Positions 15,941 through 25,950 are shown, counted from the first letter of the stretch. The stretch: 64,000 nt of DNA from Polaromonas sp. (GCA_028291985.1 JAQGNE010000013.1:1-64000), one strand, 5' to 3'. Notes: generated from the sequence alone by a model not told the origin. Translations and numbers: made by a program.

Positions 15941-18739
15941 ATGCCTCACATGCTTGATGCCAACGGTGGCGGGCCCGGCGCGGCGATAACGGTCAACCGT
16001 GCCGACTACTGCGCCCCTGCCTACTGGATCGATACCGTGGACCTGTGCTTCGACCTGGATCCCTCCAAAACCCGCGTACTCAACAAGATGACGCTGCGCC
16101 GGAACGCCGACCTGCCGGTGCAGCCGCTCAAGCTGGACGGAGAGGAACTCAACCTGGCGCGTGTGCTGCTCAATGGCCACGGCACCTCATTCCGAATGGA
16201 AGGCATGCAGCTGGTGCTTGACAACCTGCCAGATGCCTTCGAGCTCGAGATTTTCACGACAGTCTGCCCCGCCAAAAACAGCAAGCTGATGGGCCTGTAT
16301 GTCAGCAACGATTCCTTCTTTACCCAATGCGAGGCCGAGGGCTTCCGGCGCATCACGTATTTCCTGGATCGCCCGGACGTGATGGCCAGCTACAGCGTCA
16401 CCCTGCGTGCCGACAAGGCCAAATATCCGGTGCTGCTGTCCAACGGCAACCTGGTCGAGCAAGGCGACCTGGCTGACGGCCGCCACTTTGCAAAATGGGT
16501 TGACCCCCACAGGAAACCCGCCTATCTGTTTGCGCTGGTGGCCGGTCAGCTGGTGGCGCGTGAGCAGCGCATCACCTCGCGTGCCGGCAAAGACCATTTG
16601 CTGCAGGTCTTCGTGCGGCCGGGCGACCTTGACAAGACCGAGCACGCCATGACGTCGCTGATGCATTCGGTGGCATGGGACGAAGCACGCTATGGATTGC
16701 CGCTGGATCTCGAGCGCTTCATGATCGTGGCCACCAGCGACTTCAACATGGGTGCGATGGAAAACAAGGGCCTGAACATCTTCAATACGAAGTACGTTCT
16801 GGCCAATCAGGCCACTGCAACCGACGTGGACTTTGCCAACATCGAGAGCGTGGTGGGCCATGAGTATTTTCACAACTGGACCGGCAACCGGGTGACCTGT
16901 CGCGACTGGTTCCAGCTCAGCCTCAAAGAAGGCCTGACGGTATTCAGGGACCAGGAATTCAGCCAGGACTTATGTGCCGATCCGTCGGCGCGTGCGGTCA
17001 AACGCATCGAGGACGTGCGGGTGCTGCGCAGTTCACAGTTCCCGGAAGATGCCGGCCCGATGTCGCATCCGGTTAGGCCGGACAGTTATGTCGAGATCAG
17101 CAATTTCTACACCGTGACGATTTACGAAAAAGGCGCTGAAGTCGTGCGCATGATGCAAACGCTCGTTGCAGGCCCTGGCGATCTATTGGGCCGGGCCGGT
17201 TTTGCCAGGGGCATGACGCTGTATTTCGAGCGCCACGACGGCCAGGCTGTCACCTGCGACGACTTTGCCCAGGCGATTGCCGATGCAAACCCGCTGTCCG
17301 AGCTTGCCCAGCGCCTACCCGCGTTCAAGCGCTGGTACAGCCAGGCGGGTACGCCCCGTGTCAAGGCAAAGGGCAACTTCGATGCGGCTTCGGGAACCTA
17401 TGCCCTCACACTGACCCAGCAGGGCACGACCAGGTCCATGCAAGGCGCATCGGAGCCCTTTGTCATCCCGGTCCAACTCGGCTTGCTGGATACACAAGGA
17501 CAAGACTTGCCGCTGCAGATGCCCGGTGACGCGGAAGGCGCGTCCCATACCGGCACCCGAACACTGGTGCTGGCGCAGCCCGAGCAGACCTTTACATTCA
17601 CCGGCATCACAGTCGAGCCTGTGCCGTCGATACTGCGCAACTTTTCTGCGCCGGTGGTGCTGGACTATGACTACACCGATGCGCAGCTGATGCATCTGCT
17701 GGAGCACGACAGCGACCCTTTCAACCGGTGGGAGGCAGGACAGCGCCTGGCAACCATGAGCGCTCTGGATGCTATTAAATCAATAGCGAATAGCCCCGCA
17801 TTCACTAGGGCTAACGTGCTAAATGACGCTTATATCGACGCCATGCGCCGAGTTTTGCGACACCCTGGGCTTGATGCCGCTTTCAAAGAACTCGTGTTGA
17901 CCCTGCCGTCTGAAACCATTCTGGCGGAGCATCTGGACGTGGTCGACCCGCAGCACATACATGCGGTGCGTGAGAGCATGCGCCGACAGCTGGCAATTGC
18001 CCTGGCTGCCGATTGGGAAACGGCATACGCAAACAACCGGACCAGCGGTGCGTACACGCCCGATGCTGCGTCATCGGGCAAGCGGGCGCTGGCCGGTATG
18101 GCCTTGAGTTACCTTTGCCTGGCCAGCGTTGCTGCTGCGTCAGTAGGTCTGCCGGCGACAGACGCATCAGGCTGGCCCGAAAAAACCCTGCGCCGGTTTG
18201 AAGACGCCGACAACATGACGGACCGCTTCAATGCGCTGGCAGCACTGGTATCCAGCGGCCATCGGTTGGCGCAGCAGGCACTGCAGAAGTTTCATGCCAT
18301 GTTCAAGCACGAGCCTCTGGTCATCGACAAATGGTTTGCGCTACAGGCCAGTGCACCCGACCGTGGTGGTGACATTTTGCCGGCTGTGAAGCAACTGATG
18401 AAGCGCAGCGATTTCAGCCTGCGTAACCCAAACCGTGCCCGAAGCGTAGTGAGTACCTTCTGCCAGGGCAATGCTGCAGGGTTTCACCGTACCGATGCAG
18501 CAGGCTATGTGTTCTGGAGCGAGCGGGTGATCGAGCTCGACGCCATTAACCCGCAGGTGGCTGCACGCCTGGCGCGGGCACTTGACCGCTGGGACAAGCT
18601 GGCGGAGCCTTACCGAAGCAGCGCACGCGAGGCGATCAGCCGCGTGGCGGCCAAGGCTGACCTGAGCAAGGACACGCATGAAATTGTGTCGCGTGCTCTC
18701 AACGCTTCAACCGCCGCAGCCGTTTCAGGCACGAACTGA
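15941..18739 (+). CDS. pepN: Aminopeptidase N (M1 family) with an R1-derived segment
   Basis: The 932-residue cytoplasmic zinc aminopeptidase has the exopeptidase motif GAMEN at residues 271-275. The zinc site is HEYFHNW (His307, His311), with the third ligand Glu330 in LKEGLTV. The all-helical C-terminal domain follows a beta-sandwich domain, as in E. coli PepN. It removes N-terminal residues from peptides in intracellular protein turnover. At about residue 611 the peptide DAIKSIANSPAFTRANVLND is encoded by R1 copy 17771-17824 in sense. It lies at the start of the C-terminal domain and keeps the frame. The total length is somewhat above the roughly 870-890 residues usual for the family. Confidence 0.94.
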   Translation: MPHMLDANGGGPGAAITVNRADYCAPAYWIDTVDLCFDLDPSKTRVLNKMTLRRNADLPVQPLKLDGEELNLARVLLNGHGTSFRMEGMQLVLDNLPDAFELEIFTTVCPAKNSKLMGLYVSNDSFFTQCEAEGFRRITYFLDRPDVMASYSVTLRADKAKYPVLLSNGNLVEQGDLADGRHFAKWVDPHRKPAYLFALVAGQLVAREQRITSRAGKDHLLQVFVRPGDLDKTEHAMTSLMHSVAWDEARYGLPLDLERFMIVATSDFNMGAMENKGLNIFNTKYVLANQATATDVDFANIESVVGHEYFHNWTGNRVTCRDWFQLSLKEGLTVFRDQEFSQDLCADPSARAVKRIEDVRVLRSSQFPEDAGPMSHPVRPDSYVEISNFYTVTIYEKGAEVVRMMQTLVAGPGDLLGRAGFARGMTLYFERHDGQAVTCDDFAQAIADANPLSELAQRLPAFKRWYSQAGTPRVKAKGNFDAASGTYALTLTQQGTTRSMQGASEPFVIPVQLGLLDTQGQDLPLQMPGDAEGASHTGTRTLVLAQPEQTFTFTGITVEPVPSILRNFSAPVVLDYDYTDAQLMHLLEHDSDPFNRWEAGQRLATMSALDAIKSIANSPAFTRANVLNDAYIDAMRRVLRHPGLDAAFKELVLTLPSETILAEHLDVVDPQHIHAVRESMRRQLAIALAADWETAYANNRTSGAYTPDAASSGKRALAGMALSYLCLASVAAASVGLPATDASGWPEKTLRRFEDADNMTDRFNALAALVSSGHRLAQQALQKFHAMFKHEPLVIDKWFALQASAPDRGGDILPAVKQLMKRSDFSLRNPNRARSVVSTFCQGNAAGFHRTDAAGYVFWSERVIELDAINPQVAARLARALDRWDKLAEPYRSSAREAISRVAAKADLSKDTHEIVSRALNASTAAAVSGTN
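17771..17824 (+). repeat. R1 dispersed repeat, copy 4 (inside pepN)
   Basis: The segment reads GCTATTAAATCAATAGC, then a middle with CCCCGCATTCAC, then TAGGGCTAACGTGCTAAAT. It matches the R1 GCTAT...ATAGC...AGGGCTA frame. It is AT-rich compared with the surrounding gene and is translated in the frame AGG-GCT. Confidence 0.68.
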
Positions 18740-18748
18740 TTTCACGAT

Positions 18749-18812
18749 GTTCACGCAGAGCTTGTCGATGCCACATGGAACGCCGGAACCCTTGGACAAG
18801 CTCAGGGTGAAC
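18749..18812. repeat. Palindromic (REP-like) intergenic element
   Basis: Two 18-base arms, GTTCACGCAGAGCTTGTC at 18749-18766 and GACAAGCTCAGGGTGAAC at 18795-18812, are inverted repeats with two mismatches around a 28-base loop. The right arm CTTGGACAAGCTCAGGGTGAAC resembles a repeat unit I have met in many proteobacterial genomes. It lies between pepN and fbp and could form a hairpin in the transcript. There is no T run, so it is not a classical terminator. Confidence 0.7.
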
Positions 18813-18829
18813 GGCATAAAAGGAGTTGT

Positions 18830-19834
18830 ATGTCGCAAAGAATATCCCTGACGCGTTACCTGGTGGAGCAGCAGCGCATGGAGGGCCATATCCCCTCACA
18901 GTTGCGCCTGCTGCTGGAAGTGGTGGCAAGGGCCTGCAAAGGTATCAGCCAGGCGGTCAACAAGGGCGCGCTGGGCGGTGTGCTGGGTACGGCTGGCAGC
19001 GAGAACGTTCAGGGCGAGATGCAAAAAAAGCTCGACATCATTGCCAACGAAGTGCTGATTGAGGCTAATGAATGGGGTGGTCATCTAGCGGCCATGGCGT
19101 CCGAGGAAATGGATGACATCTATGTGGTGCCCAACCGCTACCCTCAAGGCGAATACCTTTTGCTGTTCGACCCGCTCGATGGCTCCAGCAACATTGATGT
19201 CAATGTCAGCATCGGCACCATCTTCAGCGTTCTCAAGAAACCAGAAGGCGACAACAGCGTCGACGAGACAGATTTTCTGCAGGCCGGGCGCCAGCAGGTG
19301 GCTGCCGGTTACTGTGTGTACGGCCCGCAAACCACACTGGTGTTGACAGTCGGCGATGGTGTGGCCATGTTCACACTGGACCGGGAACAGGGGTCTTTTG
19401 TGCTGACGGACGAAAATATCAGGATTCCGGAAGACACGCAGGAATTCGCCATCAACATGAGCAACATGCGCCACTGGGACGAGCCGGTCAAACGCTATAT
19501 TGACGAATGCCTGCAGGGCAAAACCGGTCCGCGCGGCAAGGACTTCAACATGCGCTGGATTGCGTCCATGGTGGCCGATGTCCACCGCATCCTGACCCGG
19601 GGTGGCGTCTTCCTTTATCCTTGGGACAAGCGCGAGCCTGAAAAAGCGGGCAAGCTGCGCCTGATGTATGAAGCCAACCCCATGAGCTGGCTGGTCGAGC
19701 AGGCTGGCGGCGCGGCCACCAATGGCAAGCAGCGCATCCTCGACCTGAAGCCCGGAAAACTGCATGAGCGGGTCAGCGTGATGCTGGGGTCAAAAAACGA
19801 GGTGGAACGGGTCACTGCCTACCATCAGGTTTGA
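18830..19834 (+). CDS. fbp: Fructose-1,6-bisphosphatase class 1
   Basis: The 334-residue enzyme removes the 1-phosphate of fructose-1,6-bisphosphate in gluconeogenesis, and in the Calvin cycle where present. The metal and substrate signature is complete: [27 protein letters not shown], and [16 protein letters not shown] near the C-terminus. RBS AAAGGAG lies just upstream of ATG 18830. It stands alone after pepN, separated by a palindromic repeat. About 160 bp without a gene follow, including a GGTCGGC/GCCGACC hairpin near 19910-19930 that lacks a T run. Confidence 0.95.
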   Translation: MSQRISLTRYLVEQQRMEGHIPSQLRLLLEVVARACKGISQAVNKGALGGVLGTAGSENVQGEMQKKLDIIANEVLIEANEWGGHLAAMASEEMDDIYVVPNRYPQGEYLLLFDPLDGSSNIDVNVSIGTIFSVLKKPEGDNSVDETDFLQAGRQQVAAGYCVYGPQTTLVLTVGDGVAMFTLDREQGSFVLTDENIRIPEDTQEFAINMSNMRHWDEPVKRYIDECLQGKTGPRGKDFNMRWIASMVADVHRILTRGGVFLYPWDKREPEKAGKLRLMYEANPMSWLVEQAGGAATNGKQRILDLKPGKLHERVSVMLGSKNEVERVTAYHQV

Positions 19835-19994
19835 CACCTTGCACACGGATAGCCCGTTGCCGGCCTCGCAACCAGATTGCCCAATAGAGTCAGCGTCGGA
19901 TTGACGGCAGGTCGGCTGTGGGGCCGACCGCCTGCCTGACGTGTTTCATCGGCAGGGCAGCGGCGTCGATTCGTCAGAGACGCGCGTCGCTGAA

Positions 19995-20651
19995 CTATTT
20001 CAAGCTGTAGGGCGCCACGCCAATGTCAGACGCCGGTATCACGGCGGTCACGGGGGCCACATAGACCGAGTAGGGCTCGGAGAAGGCGTAGCACACCTGG
20101 TTGATGAAATACGACGACACCGAAGTGCGGGTCGTGTCCGCACTTTTCGACAGGTAGATATAGGTATCGCCTTCAAAAACCGGCACGCCGCTGACCGGTG
20201 TTCCCTGGTTTCCACCGAAACTGTAGGCGGCTCCGCTGCAATCTGAAGAGGTGTAGTACACCGAGTAATTCCGGTTCCAGTCAATTCCGCCAGAAAAAGT
20301 GCACACATCGTTCGCATCGCAGTTGCGATCGGAATCAAGGCCGGCAATCAATGCGAGCTGCCCTTGAAACGGTAGCAGAAGGTTGCTTGACAAAGCTCGA
20401 CCGACCGTCTTTCCGGTGGCGTCAACCCAGACGATCGCGTCAGTGTTGGGTTCGCTTCTTTCGGCTCGACGGGGCTTGGAGTGGCGGTGCGAATTCCCCC
20501 AGGACTTTGAATAGGTTCGGTTGGGGCTGGCCACCCGGTAAGACTTGGACTTATCCATTTTTTTCGCGTCACGCGATGGGCCAGGTGTTTGATCTGCATA
20601 GGTGCCAAGCGACGTACCGATAAGCGCTACAACCAGAAGCATTCGTTTCAT
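19995..20651 (-). CDS. Secreted protein of unknown function
   Basis: The 218-residue product has a clear signal peptide (MKRMLLVVALIGTSLGTYA, cleavage near ADQ). A basic, Ser/Lys/Arg-rich low-complexity segment follows to about residue 65. The second half is richer in Tyr, Ser, Gly and Asp. It contains four Cys (CDANDVC, DCSG, QVCYAF) that could form two disulfides in the periplasm. I do not recognise the family. It is transcribed alone, convergent with fbp. The lower GC and biased composition of the first part suggest fast evolution or transfer. Confidence 0.7.
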   Translation of the reverse strand: MKRMLLVVALIGTSLGTYADQTPGPSRDAKKMDKSKSYRVASPNRTYSKSWGNSHRHSKPRRAERSEPNTDAIVWVDATGKTVGRALSSNLLLPFQGQLALIAGLDSDRNCDANDVCTFSGGIDWNRNYSVYYTSSDCSGAAYSFGGNQGTPVSGVPVFEGDTYIYLSKSADTTRTSVSSYFINQVCYAFSEPYSVYVAPVTAVIPASDIGVAPYSLK

Positions 20652-20829
20652 ACAGTTTTCAAATTAGTTAAGTAGCAATCATTCTGGCTTGGCAAACATA
20701 ATCAAGCTGATGCGACAACTGAAACCAATTGAAAGCCTGACGCTTGGCGGTTACATGCATCGCATGCAGCCTGGAGCACGACATAACAACGAGCACTCAA
20801 CATGCTCCTTTTATTCGCTTCTGTTTCGT

Positions 20830-21423
20830 TCAAGCGTTGACGGACCCATCACGCGCAACCAGCACAGGTGACGGCTTGCGTGTAGCGGCGGTCGCGTCTG
20901 TCGTGCCTAATGCAGGCAACGCCCGCATGCCCTCGAAGCAGCGTTTCAATTCGCGTTCGACCTGAAGGCGTTCGGATGGCCGCAACCGGGTTCCAACCTC
21001 CACCCGCAGTTGCTTACAGCACAGCCATAGGGTGCCCGGACCGCCACGCTCAACCCGTATCCAGGTGACAGGCATGACATGCTGCAAGGTATGAAATCCG
21101 CGAGTCACGTGAATGACCACCTGACCTTCCGGAAAAAGCCTTACCAGCTCGCCGTCTACCGCGTGCACCAGATGGTGGAGATACATCATGGCAATCAGCA
21201 AAAGCTGCAGTACACAACACAGCGCGATCGCCCAGTAGCCGTACCATCCGGAAACACCGGATATCAGGCCATACAGCGCAACTATGGCTGAGAAGCTGAT
21301 CAGCATTTGCCGCGGCGTGAGCGAGCAACGCCGGACCATCCGCCAACAAACGACTAAGCGTTCAGTCGGATCAGCAGGCGCGTTGCCAGGCACGGCAGGG
21401 CCAGACGCCGGGCTCAACGACAT
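20830..21423 (-). CDS. DUF2244-like integral membrane protein
   Basis: The chosen start at 21423 (MSLSPASG) gives 197 residues. Two hydrophobic helices (LISFSAIVALYGLISGVSG and YWAIALCCVLQLLLIAMMY) follow RCSLTPRQM. A beta-rich C-terminal part has VDGELVRLFPEGQVV and TWIRVERG. This is the DUF2244 layout, a family often found beside cytochrome oxidase genes in proteobacteria. Here the ATG lies two bases after the ctaD stop codon, so the two are co-translated. A longer open frame upstream overlaps ctaD and is unlikely. The role is unknown, perhaps in oxidase biogenesis (inference from context). Confidence 0.75.
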   Translation of the reverse strand: MSLSPASGPAVPGNAPADPTERLVVCWRMVRRCSLTPRQMLISFSAIVALYGLISGVSGWYGYWAIALCCVLQLLLIAMMYLHHLVHAVDGELVRLFPEGQVVIHVTRGFHTLQHVMPVTWIRVERGGPGTLWLCCKQLRVEVGTRLRPSERLQVERELKRCFEGMRALPALGTTDATAATRKPSPVLVARDGSVNA

Positions 21424-21425
21424 GT

Positions 21426-23066
21426 CTACCTCACTACAAAATTTGCCGTGGAGTCGAGCTTGGGTGGCGTGGCAAAGGTGTGATGGGGCGCCGGAGAAGG
21501 AACTTCCCACTCCAGTCCTTCAGCGCCCTCCCAGGGCCGCTGCGGTGCTGGCTCTCCCTTGCCCCTCATCGCAGGTAGCACAACGAAAAGGGCGAAGTAC
21601 ACCTGGGCAAGTCCGAACGCGGCAGCACCCACACTGGCAATCGCATTGAAATCAGCGAATTGCATCGGGTAATCCGCATATCGCCTGGGCATGCCAGCAA
21701 GCCCCAGAAAGTGCAGCGGAAAAAACCCGATATTGAATGAGATCAAAGACCACCAGAAATGGAGCTGGCCGCGTTTCTCGCTATACATGACGCCCGTCCA
21801 TTTTGGCGCCCAGTAGTAGTAGCCGGAAAATATGGCGAACAGCGAACCGGCGACCAGCACATAGTGAAAATGCGCCACCACATAGTGGGTGTCATGCAAC
21901 TGGATATCGATCGGTGACACTGAAAGAATCACGCCCGAAAGACCACCAATCGAAAAGACAAAAATGAAACCGATGGCCCAGAGCATGGGTGTTTCAAACG
22001 TCATGGACCCACGCCACATGGTGGCCACCCAGTTGAACACCTTGACGCCGGTTGGTACGGCCACCAGCATGGTGGTGTACATGAAGAAGAGCTGTCCGGT
22101 GACGGGCATACCGGTGGTAAACATGTGATGTGCCCAGACTACAAAACTCAGCACGGCAATCGCGCCGCTGGCATAAACCATGGAGGCATAACCAAACAGA
22201 CGCTTGCGTGAAAACGCCGGAATGACTTGGCTAATGATGCCGAAGGCAGGAAGAATCATGATGTAGACCTCCGGATGGCCAAAAAACCAGAAGAGGTGCT
22301 GGAACATGACCGGGTCGCCGCCGCTTGCAGGGTTGAAGAAGCTGGTGCCGAAATGACGGTCCGTCAGCGTCATGGTGATTGCACCGGCAAGCACAGGCAT
22401 GACCGCAATGAGCAGGTAAGCGGTGATCAGCCAGGTCCAGCAGAACAGTGGCATCTTCATCAGCGTCATGCCTGGCGCTCGCATGTTCAGGATGGTCACG
22501 ATGATGTTGATCGCCCCCATAATGGACGACGCCCCCATGAGGTGAAGCGCAAATATTGCAAGGTCCATGGAAGGGCCCATTTGCAGCGAGAGCGGCGGGT
22601 ACAAGGTCCAGCCTGCTGCGGTGGCGCCGCCTTCCAGCAAAAAAGACCCCGCCAGCAGTGAAGCAGCTGGCACCAGCAACCAGAAGCTGAAATTGTTCAT
22701 GCGGGCAAAAGCCATATCGGAAGCGCCAATCTGCAGCGGCACCATCCAGTTTGCAAAACCCACAAACGCCGGCATGATGGCGCCGAACACCATGATAAGT
22801 CCGTGCAACGTGACGAGCTGGTTATACATTTCAGGTGCCAGCAACTGCAAGCCAGGTTGGAAGAGCTCTGCACGTATACCCATGGCCAGCACGCCGCCCA
22901 GCATGAGCATGGTCATGCTGAACAGCAGGTACATGCTGCCAATGTCCTTGTGATTGGTTGCCATCAACCAGCGGCGCCATCCATCAGGAGCCGCATGCAG
23001 TTCATCATGAGCGCCATGTGGTGGGTGGCTCATGTGTCCGCTGATCGGTTGCGCAACATTGCTCAT
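21426..23066 (-). CDS. ctaD: Cytochrome c oxidase subunit I (aa3-type), without linked subunit II
   Basis: The 546-residue protein has twelve hydrophobic segments and the heme-copper oxidase ligands: TLHGLIM (low-spin heme His), [13 protein letters not shown] (Cu-B His plus the Glu and the cross-linked Tyr), WAHHMFT (two Cu-B His) and [11 protein letters not shown] (high- and low-spin heme His). It reduces oxygen to water and pumps protons in the inner membrane. The start is ATG 23066 (MSNVAQPIS). Unusually, no subunit II, subunit III or CtaG gene adjoins it, only the DUF2244-like gene downstream. It may be a second oxidase core or use unlinked partners. Confidence 0.93.
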   Translation of the reverse strand: MSNVAQPISGHMSHPPHGAHDELHAAPDGWRRWLMATNHKDIGSMYLLFSMTMLMLGGVLAMGIRAELFQPGLQLLAPEMYNQLVTLHGLIMVFGAIMPAFVGFANWMVPLQIGASDMAFARMNNFSFWLLVPAASLLAGSFLLEGGATAAGWTLYPPLSLQMGPSMDLAIFALHLMGASSIMGAINIIVTILNMRAPGMTLMKMPLFCWTWLITAYLLIAVMPVLAGAITMTLTDRHFGTSFFNPASGGDPVMFQHLFWFFGHPEVYIMILPAFGIISQVIPAFSRKRLFGYASMVYASGAIAVLSFVVWAHHMFTTGMPVTGQLFFMYTTMLVAVPTGVKVFNWVATMWRGSMTFETPMLWAIGFIFVFSIGGLSGVILSVSPIDIQLHDTHYVVAHFHYVLVAGSLFAIFSGYYYWAPKWTGVMYSEKRGQLHFWWSLISFNIGFFPLHFLGLAGMPRRYADYPMQFADFNAIASVGAAAFGLAQVYFALFVVLPAMRGKGEPAPQRPWEGAEGLEWEVPSPAPHHTFATPPKLDSTANFVVR

Positions 23067-23387
23067 GACTTCTCTCCAAGCCGGGTAGATGATGTGATGC
23101 AGCGGCGCTGAACCCGCCATATAGGGCGGATTGCGCGCACCAAAAAATCATCCCGCGACGCCCGGATACCGCTGCTTCGGATAGCTGCTCACGCCAATGT
23201 CAGCCCACTTCGATGGATCGCTCTTCCATGTCGGTGTCTGCTGGAGCCAGCTATCGGCCAGCCGAGCGGTGGCGCATATGGGCCGAAAGCCACGCAGCAC
23301 ACACCCGCCAAGAGTCTTGTCGGCAAACAACCCATACATCAAACGAAAGGCTGTGCCTATGGGTCTTATGCGAGCCGGCAGTTCGGC

Positions 23388-23609
23388 TCACGCATCGCCG
23401 ACATTGACATGAATGACGCCAGAGCCATCGCAATCACTGCAGAGGACGTCGCCGAGCTTGCCGCTTCCATGGCAGCGCGGACAGGTGTTGTCCGCGCTGC
23501 CCGGCGTTCCTTCAGGCACCTCATCGCCCGAATGACGTTTGTGGTTTTGCGCGACAACGGCTATCGGTTGCGGCGGTGTGTTTGGTTCAGCTGTACCGGG
23601 GTGTTTCAT
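23388..23609 (-). CDS. Small DnaJ-type zinc-finger protein
   Basis: The 73-residue protein starts at ATG 23609 (MKHPGTAEP). After a Pro/Asn-rich N-terminus it has two CxxCxGxG repeats, CPRCHGSG and CSDCDGSG, the unit that binds one zinc ion in the DnaJ cysteine-rich domain. No J-domain is present. Such minimal zinc-ribbon proteins are seen as stand-alone genes, and their partner is unknown. It lies upstream of ctaD on the same strand with about 320 bp between. The intervening sequence holds only a weak 64-codon frame (23148-23342) with no recognisable family. Confidence 0.7.
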   Translation of the reverse strand: MKHPGTAEPNTPPQPIAVVAQNHKRHSGDEVPEGTPGSADNTCPRCHGSGKLGDVLCSDCDGSGVIHVNVGDA

Positions 23610-23752
23610 AGGATGCTCTCGCGTAGTGGAGGACTGAAGCTCGTTGCTTTCTGCAATCGACACGGTACCTCCGGGCAAGTTCCATTGAATCAGGCGCGGG
23701 CATTCAGCAAGACGCCGGCATGAACTGCAGAGCCTGATTGCGTGAGCAATGG

Positions 23753-23785
23753 GCTGTTTACCTGATCAATGTCAGCTGTTTACCT
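23753..23785. repeat. Direct repeat GCTGTTTACCT (two copies, 22 bp apart)
   Basis: GCTGTTTACCT occurs at 23753-23763 and again at 23775-23785, about two helical turns apart, in the gap between the zinc-finger gene and the S9 peptidase gene. This is the usual geometry of a tandem operator or activator site, about 108-140 bp before the peptidase start. Confidence 0.5.
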
Positions 23786-23892
23786 CGCCATAAGCAAAAT
23801 CGTTTTTTTCCTACGGACGAACCGTTTCGTACTGACAGCAACCGCGCGATCCATGAGCAAACATGGCGTTCACCAGCCCCAAGGAGCATGCC

Positions 23893-25950
23893 GTGAAACC
23901 ATTTTCCGTCGAAGATTTGTACCTGCATAAAAAGGTCATGGACCTACACGCCGCCAGCGGATCAGGCGCGGTGTTGGGAACGGTTCAGTCTGTTTTACGC
24001 GATGCAAATAAATACAGCTCCCAAGTTTGGGCATTTCCGCTTGACGGCGCTCCGCCTTCACAACTGACAACCGGGGAATATCGGGACCAATCGCCACACT
24101 ACTCGCCGGACGGGCGCCATATCGCTTTCCTGTCCGACCGGCAGGGTGGCGTTTCGCAGCCCTACATCATGGGTATTGACGGCGGCGAAGCGCGTCAGCT
24201 GGCGTCCTATGCGTTGGGTGCATCCAGTCTGCAGTGGGCACCTGACGGTAAACGTCTTTATGTCGCTACTGCCGTGAAGGTTAAGCCGGACCACCGCGGC
24301 GCAGGTAGCACCTCATCAGGCGTGCACGCTGGCGAGGTGGAGGTGTGCTGGAAACTGCCCTACAAGGCCGACGGCATCGGTTTCCTGCTGAAACGCCAAA
24401 TACAGGTCTGCAGCATCGACGTGGAAAGCGGTCTCTCGACAACGATAGTCGAGGGCGACTTTGACGTGCTGGGATTCATGCCGTCACCGGATGGCCAGTA
24501 TCTGGCTTATACGCGCACGCGCGAGGGTCGCTATGCCCACGCCAGCGACTTATGGGTGAAGAATCTGGCGAGCGGTGAGCATCGTCGAATGACCCACGAG
24601 CACGCACTGGTTATGCAGCCCGCCTGGTCGGGGGACAGCTCGCGAATCGCATTTGCAGGCGCGTTGAAAGAAGGTGACGGGGAAAGCCGCCTATGGGTGC
24701 TTGAGTTGCCAAGCGGCAACATACTGCGTTTGGGTGAGCTTGAGGTAGCGGATGCCATGAGCATCGTCTGGACCGATTCAGACCGGTCACTGATGCTGAT
24801 TCGGGCGCACCGGGGGCGTCACGGTATCGTTTCAGTATCGGTGCCCGGTGCCCGCATCCAGGAACACGTCGGTGGCAACCGGCAACTTGGAGCATTCGCG
24901 CTGTGCGGTGACACATTGGTCTACAGCGTTGATACTCCCGTTGCGCCAAGCGAAGTCTTTGCCTATGACATCGAGCTGGCCGCAGAGCGCCAGCTGAGTC
25001 AACTCAACCCCTGGTGGAAAGACAGAACGACCCTGCAACTAGAGCCCCGTTACTTTCAGGTGCCCAGTGAGCTTGGCGCCATGGAGACGATAGAAGGATG
25101 GTTGCTGCGTGCGAAAGGCCGCGAAGGGCCCTTGCCTTTGCTGAATGATGTGCATGGCGGGCCGGCAAGCTATGCGCTGCTGGATTACGAAACCAACATC
25201 TACTGGCAAGTTCTTTGCTCGCGCGGCTGGGCCGTCCTTCTGCTGAACGCCGTCGGCTCAAGCAGCTTCGGTGGGGAGTTTTGCCGCCGGCTGTCGGGCA
25301 ACTGGGGAGAGCTGGATTTGCCGCAGCACTTGCACGCCATTCAGCAGTTGCAGCAGGAAGGTGTGTGCGAAGACCATGTTTCCATTGCCGGGAAATCGTA
25401 CGGCGGACACTTCACCAGCTGGTCTATCGGCCACACGCCAGTTTTCAAGGCAGCTGTCGTGATGGCGCCTGTCGGTAATATCGAAACCCACTACGGTACA
25501 TCTGATGGCGGCTACTATGCCGACCCTCTCTATATCGGTACAGCACCTCTTTTTGATCGGCAAAAGGCCCGCAAGCTATCACCCTTGCAATTCATAGAAA
25601 AGGCACGCACCCCTACCCTGTTCTTGCAGGGAAAAGATGACGAGCGTTGTCCGAAGTGCCAGTCAGAAGAATTGTTTGTGAGCCTTTACCGCGCCAGCGA
25701 CACGCCCACGGAACTGGTGCTCTATCCGGGCGAGGGGCACTTATTTTTGAGTACCGGCAAACCAGATTGCCGGGCTGACGCGGCAACACGAATCATCGAC
25801 TGGCTTGAAAGATACGGCTTGCCGGCGGTGCCGCAGAGCCGTGACATGGAACCAAGGGAGATTTCGCATGATGAGGGTAGTGCTGATCGAAGACAACCTG
25901 CCGATGAGAGAGCAGTTGAAGTTAGTGCTCAGGGCGATTCCGGGAACTAG
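23893..25950 (+). CDS. S9-family prolyl oligopeptidase / acylaminoacyl peptidase-like
   Basis: The start is GTG 23893, with AAGGAG six bases upstream. An in-frame ATG at 23863 lacks such a site. The 685-residue protein has an N-terminal beta-propeller with repeats such as YSPDGRHIAFLSDRQGG and WAPDGKRLY. A C-terminal alpha/beta hydrolase domain follows. The triad is Ser502 in GKSYGGHF, Asp583 in GKDDERCP and His616 in GEGHLF. Without a signal peptide it is probably cytoplasmic and cleaves small peptides. The last about 28 codons (after VPQSRDMEPRE) overlap the next gene by 83 bp and look like readthrough, so the original stop may have been lost by a small mutation. Confidence 0.9.
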   Translation: MKPFSVEDLYLHKKVMDLHAASGSGAVLGTVQSVLRDANKYSSQVWAFPLDGAPPSQLTTGEYRDQSPHYSPDGRHIAFLSDRQGGVSQPYIMGIDGGEARQLASYALGASSLQWAPDGKRLYVATAVKVKPDHRGAGSTSSGVHAGEVEVCWKLPYKADGIGFLLKRQIQVCSIDVESGLSTTIVEGDFDVLGFMPSPDGQYLAYTRTREGRYAHASDLWVKNLASGEHRRMTHEHALVMQPAWSGDSSRIAFAGALKEGDGESRLWVLELPSGNILRLGELEVADAMSIVWTDSDRSLMLIRAHRGRHGIVSVSVPGARIQEHVGGNRQLGAFALCGDTLVYSVDTPVAPSEVFAYDIELAAERQLSQLNPWWKDRTTLQLEPRYFQVPSELGAMETIEGWLLRAKGREGPLPLLNDVHGGPASYALLDYETNIYWQVLCSRGWAVLLLNAVGSSSFGGEFCRRLSGNWGELDLPQHLHAIQQLQQEGVCEDHVSIAGKSYGGHFTSWSIGHTPVFKAAVVMAPVGNIETHYGTSDGGYYADPLYIGTAPLFDRQKARKLSPLQFIEKARTPTLFLQGKDDERCPKCQSEELFVSLYRASDTPTELVLYPGEGHLFLSTGKPDCRADAATRIIDWLERYGLPAVPQSRDMEPREISHDEGSADRRQPADERAVEVSAQGDSGN

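Noticed and set aside
23148-23342. 64-codon minus-strand frame upstream of ctaD
   Set aside because: No ribosome binding site, no recognisable family, and the first codon is TTG; kept only as a possible remnant.
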